From assembly GCA_963826795.1 (NCBI GenBank), contig CAWGYT010000005.1:1-25572 (forward strand): a stretch of 25,572 nucleotides of DNA, written 5' to 3'. Under the pieces are notes generated by a model. The model was not told the origin of the DNA. It saw nothing but the letters and a program-made list of their open reading frames with translations, and did no database searches. The position numbers and the translations under genes are program-made. Source of the DNA: CAWGYT01 sp963826795 (GTDB lineage: Bacteria > Planctomycetota > Planctomycetia > Pirellulales > Pirellulaceae). Numbering within the stretch: position 1 is the first letter of the stretch; each line of letters opens with the position of its first letter. Shown here piece after piece: positions 7,947-14,607 of this stretch.

Positions 7947-9779
7947 TTAGCGTGATTCTTGGCCTTGGACGCGGCGCGCCTTGTCCAAGAGCGCACGCAG
8001 CCGCTGATCCTGTGGGCGAACCTGGGCGGCGCGTTCCAGCATCGAGATTCCTTCGGACAATTTGTTCTGCTTGAGTAGCACCAATCCGAGGTTGCTGAGC
8101 GATGTGCCGTGAAAGGCGTTGATCGCCAGCGATTGACGGAGAAATGCTTCCGCTGGTTGCAGTTGCCCATTCTGCATGAACAAGAGCCCGAGGTCATGCC
8201 AGGCCATCTGGAAGCTGGGGTCGACCTCGCGCACTTTATCGAGTTCACGCTTGGCCGCCTGCAAGTCACCTGTTAGCAGAAGCGCGTGTCCCAGATAGTA
8301 GTGCCCTGACACGGAGTCGGGAGCGGCCTGAACGGCTCGTCGGAACATGGGCAACGCGGCCGAGGGCGATTCCAATGCCAACGTGGCTTTCCCCAGGTTG
8401 ACCCATGCTTTCTCGTTGTCCGATTCCGACTGCAGCGTACGGCGACTCGTCCGGGCGATCTCCCGTAAGGCTCGTTGGCCTAAGTCCCTCAATAACGTCT
8501 CCCGGTCGGCCGCCGACGAGGGCAAGACTTGTAGCCAAAGTTCACCCATCTCGTCGACCGACTGCAGGCCGTAGCGAACGCGCCGGGGCGGTGAGTTCGG
8601 ATTGCGGATGTTGGCCGGCGAATTGTCGTAGGAGAATCGCTGAACGAGCGTCGTGCCTTTGGGTAGCCGCGGAGGAGTTGCAAAACGATAATCGCCCTGC
8701 CAATTGAAGTCCCACTCGGGGATCCTGAGCAACACCTCCGTTGTGCCGCTCGGCAAAATGGCCAAGGCTTCCAGCCGCTTGCCGAGGTAGTGTGCGTGTG
8801 GAATCAAACCAATCAACTCCACATCGATCGGCAGCGTGTAGCGTTCCTCGAATACGTAGTCCGTCTCACCTGGCGGGATGTCGATGTCCGTCGATCGCAG
8901 TACCAGCTTGACCGGAAACCGCGTTGGCGGTTCATCAGTGAAGTAGAATCCGACGGCGGCCTGCACGCGTTCCGGTTTGCCCGTCGGCTGGATGTGCATT
9001 TGCAAGACTAAGTCGGTTCCGGGCGTCAGCTGCCATGCGGTGCGATCGAACGCGGACGTGGCGATCTTGCCAGGTTGCCAACTAATGAAATGGCCGTCGG
9101 GGCTCTCGGCCCCCTCCGCTTCCATCCCACCGAACCCCGGGGTCTCGTCCTGGTTGTCCAGTCGGCGACACTCGCCCTCGGCGTCAACCAACATGAACGC
9201 GTGGTGGACGACGCGTCGATTGTCGGGCTGCAATTCGATGGCTCGGACCCAACGCGGGCGGTCGATGGGGATGGGAATGACAAAGTTCCGATAGATGTCC
9301 ACTCCCTCGGCCGGCACCTCGAACGGCCTCGCCATCCGAACGATCAAGTCCGGCTCGCCCAACTGCCATCCTTCGATGAACTGGGGTTCAGCCGGTAAAT
9401 CGCCGGCCAGTCCCCGGGGCTTTCCCGCCGCGACCCAGGCGGCGATCGTCTCGATTTGTGCTTCCGACAAGCGACGTGCGAAAGCCAACTCGTGCGATCC
9501 CGGTTCCGGGAGCCAGGGCGGCATATAGCGGCTCCGCGTCACCTCCGCGATCTGAGTTGCATGAGCGGCCACGTCTTCATAGGTGAACAGCTCAAACGGA
9601 GCCCCCTCGCCAGGGCGATGACACGGAACGCAATGTTGAAACGTGATTGGTGCGATATCGCGTGTGAACGTGACCTCGCGACTTGGCAGGATTTCGCGGC
9701 GGATTCGACCGGCAGGAGGCTCGGAACAGCTGACGAGGGTCGCCAAGGGTAGCAACGCGACCAGTAGCCTGCCGGGCAC
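7947..9779 (-). CDS. Haem- and copper-site monooxygenase-like lipoprotein with C-terminal TPRs
   Basis: The protein has 610 aa, starting at GTG 9779 with MPGRLLVALLPLATLVSC, a lipoprotein signal with lipobox Cys18. A CxxCH motif (CVPCH, residues 50-54) lies in a cytochrome-c-like segment (FTRDIAPITFQHCVPCHRP). Residues about 150-410 resemble type II copper ascorbate-dependent monooxygenases (PHM/DBM-like), with candidate ligands in RVVHHAFM, LQMHIQPTG, IPHAHYLGK and a late DEMGELW. The C-terminal third is TPR-like (WVNLGKATLALESPSAALPMFRRAV and following). The substrate is unknown. The gene is convergent with the hydrolase (96-bp gap) and faces away from the PEP-CTERM gene. Its ribosome binding site is weak. 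Proteins of this architecture are common in planctomycetes and acidobacteria. Confidence 0.8.
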   Translation of the reverse strand: MPGRLLVALLPLATLVSCSEPPAGRIRREILPSREVTFTRDIAPITFQHCVPCHRPGEGAPFELFTYEDVAAHATQIAEVTRSRYMPPWLPEPGSHELAFARRLSEAQIETIAAWVAAGKPRGLAGDLPAEPQFIEGWQLGEPDLIVRMARPFEVPAEGVDIYRNFVIPIPIDRPRWVRAIELQPDNRRVVHHAFMLVDAEGECRRLDNQDETPGFGGMEAEGAESPDGHFISWQPGKIATSAFDRTAWQLTPGTDLVLQMHIQPTGKPERVQAAVGFYFTDEPPTRFPVKLVLRSTDIDIPPGETDYVFEERYTLPIDVELIGLIPHAHYLGKRLEALAILPSGTTEVLLRIPEWDFNWQGDYRFATPPRLPKGTTLVQRFSYDNSPANIRNPNSPPRRVRYGLQSVDEMGELWLQVLPSSAADRETLLRDLGQRALREIARTSRRTLQSESDNEKAWVNLGKATLALESPSAALPMFRRAVQAAPDSVSGHYYLGHALLLTGDLQAAKRELDKVREVDPSFQMAWHDLGLLFMQNGQLQPAEAFLRQSLAINAFHGTSLSNLGLVLLKQNKLSEGISMLERAAQVRPQDQRLRALLDKARRVQGQESR

Positions 9780-10220
9780 CGCTCGACGAGAGACCTCGGC
9801 ACGCTGGGTTAACTCGGAAGGTGGGGAAAATCGAAAATTTCCGATTAACCGGAAGAATTTAGTTGAAATTCGGAGTTTCCCTGTTAGATTAACGCGAACT
9901 CGGGCCCCTGGATGGGTGCGGGGTATGGGTAGTCCTGGATGACAGGTTAAGTCTAATTAAAAGCAACATTTCGACAACGCGGCCGTGAATCTGATCCATT
10001 TTGGCCTTCGATGAAAAGCCGCCGGCTTTGTCGAGGCGTCCCGGACGGATTCGCAGTTGACGCGGAGTACGCTACTGACCAAGTGCCAGTTTGAGTTTCC
10101 GAAGGTCTCCCAGCTTGTGGGCGGCGTCGGGAATTCATGCTGGCACTTTTTTTCCCCCTCGGTCCAACTTGAAATTGGGCTTTTCGTATTTTGATTCTGT
10201 CTTTGTAACGAGGTCTTATC
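9780..10220. other. 441-bp divergent intergenic region with candidate regulatory sites
   Basis: No gene is supported here. The left half is AT-rich and holds a possible sigma-70-type site on the plus strand, TTGAAA (9863-9868), 16 nt, TAGATT (9885-9890), far from the PEP-CTERM start. The right half holds a 9-bp inverted repeat, AAGTGCCAG (10081-10089) and CTGGCACTT (10140-10148), the second copy overlapping a sigma-54-like site. Confidence 0.4.
10141..10156 (+). promoter_or_regulatory. Possible sigma-54-like promoter of the PEP-CTERM gene
   Basis: TGGCAC with a T-run and TTCC fits the -24/-12 pattern TGGCACGnnnnTTGC in spacing, but the -12 GC is CC here, so the match is imperfect. It lies 64 nt before the start codon. 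In Zoogloea, PEP-CTERM genes depend on RpoN with PrsK/PrsR, which makes the site plausible. It could be chance. Confidence 0.3.
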
Positions 10221-11906
10221 ATGATTTTAAGGCGCTGGATTCAGATCTGCCTTGCGACCGTTTCGATGGCGCTCGCGAGTGGCCCGATCGCGGCGATCGC
10301 GCAGACGTTCGACACCCTTTACGAGTATGGAAACGCGGCCGACTCGAACGCCACCAGCGGCGCCGGCGTGCCACGCGGGGCCAACTTCAGCGATTCGGCC
10401 AGCGGTAATTACACGATTACGGCGGGCGGCACCGATTTCTGGGACGTCTCGGACCATGGTTCGGCCATCTTTGACTCGACTGCGGCTCCGGTCACCGGGG
10501 ATTTCAGTGCGGTCGTGAAGGTCTCGATCGGCTTGACAGGGGAAGTGATGCCGGGCGAATGGGGTCGAACCGGGGTCATGGCCCGCACCGATCCTGCCGC
10601 GGCGAATTCAGCGTATTTCGCCTCAACTCAGAAGTTTGACGGCCCGAATCAGCACGTGCTCCAGTTCCGCGATTCGCTCGGCGCTGGCACGTCTCGCGTA
10701 TCGGACGGTTCCGCAACGACGTTGGTGACGGGCCCTCGAGCCGCGGCCGAGGGAGTGGACGTGGCCCCGGTCTGGATGGGCTTGCATCGCTACGGCGACC
10801 AGATTTTTTCGACTTGGGCGGAGGACATGGGTGGCGCGCCCGGGACGTGGAGCGTTGCCGAGGGGCGCGTCGGATCGGCCGACCATGTCGGTCCCGTGCA
10901 ACTGGGCTTGTTTCACCAGAACCACAACGTGCAACCCGAAGTCAGCACGGCGACGTTCACGGGCTTCACGGTGAGCGACTTTGACAACTCGCTGGGACAA
11001 TTCCCGCTGGCGATTACTCGGGCCCCGATTTATCTCAACGCGGACGGAAAGGTGGTTGGGTCTTTTTCGGGAATCGAAACCGGCGGCGGTGATCCCCAGG
11101 CGGTCACTTGGCAGGTCGAACTGCTGGGCGCCGCGACGATCACCGATGGCTTGGCCGCGAGATCATTCCTCCGTGGCAATTCGGGCTCGAATTTTGACCC
11201 TGATTCCTTGGCGCCTCAGGGTTCAGGACAGCTGGCGAATCTCAGCTGGTTTGGCAACGCCAATCCCCCGCCTGCCGGTTTCGAAAAGTATCCGGACATC
11301 TTCAATCTGCCGAGCGATACAAACAGCGACGCCGATAACCAGGAAGACTATTCGGTGGACGCGGTCGGGCAGATCTTTATTCCCGAAGCCGGTACTTACA
11401 AATTCAAGGACGGCGTCGATGACTACACGTATCTCCTGATCGACGGCCAGGTGTTGATCGACGATAACAACTGGACCGGACCGAATGGCTCGGACAACGG
11501 CGGCAGCCCGATTGTCGAGAAGACGTTTGACGAAGCCGGTTGGTACGACTTCACCTTCCGGATGGCGGAAGGTGGTGGTGGCGATGCAGGTACCTTGTAC
11601 TGGGACTATAACAACAGCGAGTTCCCAGCGGCCAATACGGATCCGGCGGGAACGGGTGCGTTGATCCCAGCCGAGAACTTCCGATCGGTTGCCTATGCGG
11701 TCGACGCCTCGCTGAGCGATGTCTCGGTCATGAACGACGAAGTCCTGATGGACGCCGCCGGCAACATGCTGACAGCCACGCCCGGCACGCTGGCACGCGT
11801 GACGGTCAATGGCGTTCCGCAGATTGTCGAGCTCGTGCCCGAACCAAGCTCGATCCTCCTGGGCCTGATCGGCCTCTTGGGTTTGTTAGGGATCCGTCGT
11901 CGCTAG
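10221..11906 (+). CDS. PEP-CTERM sorting domain surface protein with a PA14-like region
   Basis: The protein has 561 aa; ATG 10221 has GAGG 7 nt upstream. The N-terminal signal (MILRRWIQICLATVSMALAS...AIAQ) is followed by a beta-rich domain of about 250 residues (WDVSDHGSAIF, GRTGVMARTDP), possibly a laminin-G/DUF1349-like sandwich. A PA14-like segment follows (GQIFIPEAGTYKFKDGVDDYTYLLIDGQVLID, FDEAGWYDFTFRMAEGGGGD). The C-terminus is the PEP-CTERM signal: VPEPSS, a hydrophobic helix, then IRRR. Such proteins are processed by an exosortase and exposed at the surface or in exopolysaccharide; no exosortase gene is in the window. It is a single-gene unit closed by a terminator. Ligand or partner unknown; a carbohydrate-binding role is only a guess from PA14. 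Confidence 0.9.
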   Translation: MILRRWIQICLATVSMALASGPIAAIAQTFDTLYEYGNAADSNATSGAGVPRGANFSDSASGNYTITAGGTDFWDVSDHGSAIFDSTAAPVTGDFSAVVKVSIGLTGEVMPGEWGRTGVMARTDPAAANSAYFASTQKFDGPNQHVLQFRDSLGAGTSRVSDGSATTLVTGPRAAAEGVDVAPVWMGLHRYGDQIFSTWAEDMGGAPGTWSVAEGRVGSADHVGPVQLGLFHQNHNVQPEVSTATFTGFTVSDFDNSLGQFPLAITRAPIYLNADGKVVGSFSGIETGGGDPQAVTWQVELLGAATITDGLAARSFLRGNSGSNFDPDSLAPQGSGQLANLSWFGNANPPPAGFEKYPDIFNLPSDTNSDADNQEDYSVDAVGQIFIPEAGTYKFKDGVDDYTYLLIDGQVLIDDNNWTGPNGSDNGGSPIVEKTFDEAGWYDFTFRMAEGGGGDAGTLYWDYNNSEFPAANTDPAGTGALIPAENFRSVAYAVDASLSDVSVMNDEVLMDAAGNMLTATPGTLARVTVNGVPQIVELVPEPSSILLGLIGLLGLLGIRRR

Positions 11907-11937
11907 GCCAACGGCCGAGTGTCAAAAGTCGTTAACC

Positions 11938-11971
11938 AAGAAGGCTGTCCCTTGTGGCAGCCTTCTTTTTT
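11938..11971 (+). terminator. Intrinsic terminator after the PEP-CTERM gene
   Basis: A perfect 10-bp stem, AAGAAGGCTG (11938-11947) with CAGCCTTCTT (11958-11967), encloses a 10-nt loop and runs into a T tract at 11966-11971. It starts 32 bp after the stop codon. Confidence 0.9.
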
Positions 11972-12017
11972 CGATTTCGCAGGCTTCGATACTCGGTCCG
12001 GTGACCTTGCGGATCAA

Positions 12018-12067
12018 CCCTCACCCGCTGCTGCGCAGCGACCTCTCCCGGACTCGGGAGAGGTGAC
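12018..12067 (-). repeat. REP-like palindromic repeat, type A, inverted right copy
   Basis: On the minus strand this reads GTCACCTCTCCCGAG, TCCGGGAGAGGTCGCT, then a short hairpin built on TGCGCA, then GCGGGTGAGGG. It matches 8-71 in both conserved ends but the second hairpin differs. The hairpin arms are CCTCTCCCG (12042-12050) and CGGGAGAGG (12055-12063). Confidence 0.8.
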
Positions 12068-12171
12068 CCGGCCAAGTTGGAAGAGATGACCCGGCCAAGT
12101 TGGGAGAGGTGACGCGGCCAAGTTGGAAGAGGAGACCCGGCCAAGTTGGAAGAGGAGACACAAAGTTGGCC
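12059..12171. repeat. 23-bp minisatellite
   Basis: Four near-identical contiguous units (12059-12081, 12082-12104, 12105-12127, 12128-12150) have the form AGAGGTGACCCGGCCAAGTT plus GGA, and a degenerate fifth follows. The array starts inside the arm of the type A repeat. There are no spacers, so it is not a CRISPR array. No protein is supported here. Confidence 0.85.
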
Positions 12172-12190
12172 AAGGTGTCACAAGCAGCAT

Positions 12191-12240
12191 GTCCCTTCTC
12201 CCCAACGCGGGAGAAGGTGGCCGAAGGCCGGATGAGGGGG
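12191..12240 (-). repeat. REP-like palindromic repeat, type B, inverted right copy
   Basis: Exact 50-bp reverse complement of 105-154. It closes the right-hand repeat cluster. With the left cluster it brackets the DUF1501 operon, the monooxygenase and the PEP-CTERM gene in inverted orientation, about 12 kb apart. Confidence 0.85.
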
Positions 12241-12363
12241 CGTGCCCGGGAATAAGTTCCTTTCAGTCCCCTTCCAAGTGACCGTCCAGCTCACTACAGC
12301 CGTTCGAGCCGCTACCACGTTCGGCAGGCAGGCTCGTCTTATCGTCGTCGCGCACCTTCGCGT

Positions 12364-12390
12364 TTGAAAATACACATCGGGCGTTATAAT
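12364..12390 (+). promoter_or_regulatory. Candidate sigma-70 promoter for the FG-GAP/UnbV/thioredoxin gene
   Basis: TTGAAA (12364-12369) and a perfect TATAAT (12385-12390) are separated by 15 nt, slightly short of the optimum. Transcription from it would begin near 12397, upstream of both candidate start codons (12422 and 12554). Confidence 0.45.
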
Positions 12391-12459
12391 CGGAGAATCA
12401 ACGGATCGGGATTGTCGTCCGATGCTGCTTTCCGGATCTGCCGACGCGGGTAGCTCGGC

Positions 12460-12495
12460 GCGTTGTCAGTCGCGTTGTCAGTCGCGTTGTCAGGC
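12460..12495 (+). repeat. 12-bp tandem repeat, three units
   Basis: GCGTTGTCAGTC occurs at 12460-12471 and 12472-12483, with a one-base variant at 12484-12495. If translation began at ATG 12422 it would encode RCQS-RCQS-RCQA; if it began at 12554 the array is in the 5' leader. Confidence 0.8.
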
Positions 12496-12553
12496 GCGTT
12501 GGTCTCACGTTACAGAAGTCGCAACAAGAGTCGCAAGAGCCGATCGAGTCTGC

Positions 12554-14578
12554 ATGTCACGGCGTCGAAGAAACAAGGCACGAGGGTCAACGTCTCGATC
12601 GCTCACGGGCCGCGTGGTTTGGCTGATTGGCGTTGCCGGCGTGACGCTTCTCGCCGTGACGGCCCTTCGCGGTTGGCTTGGGCGAGACCTCGGGATCCGA
12701 ACTGAATCGCTCGAGCCGGCGGGCAGTCCAGCGGTCGAAGTTGGAATACCTGCGGCTCCGGCGAGCGTGCCTGACGGGGCCAATTCGACTGGACTGTCAA
12801 CGGTCGAAGTGTCGTCGTCGGACCTGGCCACCGTTCCCGGCTTGGCGGATCGTACTCAATACGCCCCTCTGGCTGACCTGTTTGCCAAGGCCGATCCGTC
12901 GGCCGACGCCCAGTGGCTATCGGAGCAGTTTAGCGCGGCAGCGGGTGAGCAATTGCAGCTGCTCGGTCGGCTCGGAGAGCAGCCCGCCGCCATCGTGGCC
13001 GACTCGGTCTCGAACCTGGTTGCCGATGCGTATCAGAGTGCGGTGCTTCGGCCCAGCACGCAACCCGTGTTTCGCGACGGGACGCTTGTTGTGCTTCGCC
13101 AGCAGGGTTCGTCCGAAGGCCTGTTGCGGGGCCGAGCTGGCTTCGTGCAAGGTTTTCGTGACTTGCTGGAGATCTATTCGCACGACGATGCGAATCACGT
13201 CCATCTGAAATTCAAGATCATTGGCGCCGAGCTTGGGCCGGACCGAGCTCACACGACGGCCTACGTCGAAATTCATGGTGACAGTCAATCGCATCCGGGG
13301 CGTGAGTGTCAACAAACGGCGTTGTGGCAGTGCGAATGGGTACGTCAGCAAGATGGCGATCAGCCCTTGCTGCGCAGCGTTACCGTCAGCGACTACGAAG
13401 AAGTTCAACCCGACAGCGGGAAGTCTGGGGCGTTCATTGATTGCACCGAATCGCTGTTGGGCGCCAACTCAAGCTACCGCGAACAGCTCGTGTACGGTGC
13501 CGATCATTGGTACGGTAACTTTGATGTCGCGTTTGGGATCCATCACGGCAATCAAGGACTCGCCTTGGGGGATGCCGATGGCGACGGCCGCGAGGACTTG
13601 TTTCTCTGTCAGCCGGCAGGACTGCCGAATCGACTTTATCTGCAGCAGCCCGACGGGACGCTCCTCGATCGGACCAAGGAGTGTGGACTCGATTGGCTTG
13701 ACGCTTCTCGTGGCGCGCTGTTTGTGGACTTTGACAATGACGGCGATCAGGATCTCGTGGTCAGCCTGAATTACTCGCTGGTGATCTTCGAAAACTTGGG
13801 CGGTGCGAGATTCGATAAACGGACGCGAGTCAATATTTTCTCCTGGCCCACCTCGATCGCTGCCGCGGACTACGATCACGATGGCGATCTGGACCTCTAC
13901 ATCTGTGGCTACAATCCACGCGGCGAGACCGCGCCGGGCGACATCTTTGCCAATCCCGTTCCTTACCACGACGCGAACAACGGCGCCCGAAACTTTATGA
14001 TGCGGAACGAGGGCAATTGGGATTTCCTGGATGTCACGCAGGCAGTCGGCCTGGACCAGAACAATCATCGGTTCACCTTTGCCGCCGCGTGGGAAGATTA
14101 TGACAACGATGGCGACCTGGATCTGTACGTCGCGAATGATTTCGGACGCAACATCCTGTATCGCAACGATATCGACGCAGAGGGCCGGCGGCACTTCGAA
14201 GATGTCTCGCGTCAGGCGGGAGTCGAAGACATCGCGGCCGGAATGTCCGTCAGCTGGGGCGATTACAACCATGATGGCTGGATGGACCTCTACGTCAGCA
14301 ACATGTGGTCGTCGGCGGGGCATCGGATCACCTCGCAAAGCCAGTTCCAGCGGGACGCGGATAACCAGACGCGGGAGGAAATGCAGCGGCATGCCCGAGG
14401 TAACTCTCTCTTTCAGAATCAGGGGGATGGGACGTTTCGGGACGTCAGTGTAGAAGCGGCTGTGACGATGGGTCGCTGGGCGTGGGGTTCGCTGTTTGCG
14501 GATATCAACAACGATGGCTGGGAGGATCTCTACGTGGCGAACGGATTCTTCACCACGCCGGATACGGGCGATTTGTGA
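12554..14578 (+). CDS. FG-GAP/UnbV (CRTAC1-like) protein, part before in-frame TGA
   Basis: This is the N-terminal 674 codons of a protein whose frame continues through TGA 14576-14578 to 16663 (about 1369 residues in all). ATG 12554 is preferred because it gives MSRRRRNKARG... then a membrane anchor (VVWLIGVAGVTLLAVTAL); ATG 12422 would add 44 low-complexity residues. A helical region of about 200 residues precedes FG-GAP/VCBS calcium-loop repeats such as GDADGDGREDLFL, DFDNDGDQDLVV, DYDHDGDLDLYI, DYDNDGDLDLYV and DINNDGWEDLYVANG. These repeats normally form an extracellular beta-propeller. If the TGA were read as a stop, the product would lack the UnbV, thioredoxin and TPR regions. Function of the family in planctomycetes is unknown. 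Confidence 0.82.
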   Translation: MSRRRRNKARGSTSRSLTGRVVWLIGVAGVTLLAVTALRGWLGRDLGIRTESLEPAGSPAVEVGIPAAPASVPDGANSTGLSTVEVSSSDLATVPGLADRTQYAPLADLFAKADPSADAQWLSEQFSAAAGEQLQLLGRLGEQPAAIVADSVSNLVADAYQSAVLRPSTQPVFRDGTLVVLRQQGSSEGLLRGRAGFVQGFRDLLEIYSHDDANHVHLKFKIIGAELGPDRAHTTAYVEIHGDSQSHPGRECQQTALWQCEWVRQQDGDQPLLRSVTVSDYEEVQPDSGKSGAFIDCTESLLGANSSYREQLVYGADHWYGNFDVAFGIHHGNQGLALGDADGDGREDLFLCQPAGLPNRLYLQQPDGTLLDRTKECGLDWLDASRGALFVDFDNDGDQDLVVSLNYSLVIFENLGGARFDKRTRVNIFSWPTSIAAADYDHDGDLDLYICGYNPRGETAPGDIFANPVPYHDANNGARNFMMRNEGNWDFLDVTQAVGLDQNNHRFTFAAAWEDYDNDGDLDLYVANDFGRNILYRNDIDAEGRRHFEDVSRQAGVEDIAAGMSVSWGDYNHDGWMDLYVSNMWSSAGHRITSQSQFQRDADNQTREEMQRHARGNSLFQNQGDGTFRDVSVEAAVTMGRWAWGSLFADINNDGWEDLYVANGFFTTPDTGDL

Positions 14579-14607
14579 AGTTTCTTCTGGCGGCAAGTTG
14601 TGTCGCT
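14576..14607 (+). other. In-frame TGA with SECIS-like hairpin (candidate selenocysteine codon)
   Basis: The TGA gives ...TPDTGDL-U-SFFWRQVVSLSP, with no change of frame between the two halves. A hairpin follows: GGCGGCA (14589-14595), loop AGTTG (14596-14600), TGTCGCT (14601-14607), 7 pairs including two G-U. The loop begins 18 nt after the TGA and has G as its second base; published bacterial SECIS rules ask for a loop 16-37 nt away with a G among its first two bases. The TGA aligns with Cys in the paralogue at 16835-19287 (KDYCTSFW against GDL-U-SFFW). Alternatives are a nonsense mutation from TGC/TGT or a sequencing error. No selenocysteine machinery lies in this window. Confidence 0.45.

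Noticed and set aside
12059..12150. CRISPR array
   Set aside because: The 23-bp units are contiguous without spacers, and there are no cas genes.
13469..14596. A 375-codon minus-strand frame opposite the FG-GAP repeats
   Set aside because: Antisense shadow of the repeated GAT-GGC-GAT calcium-loop codons, giving repetitive IVVIV-type sequence with no family resemblance.
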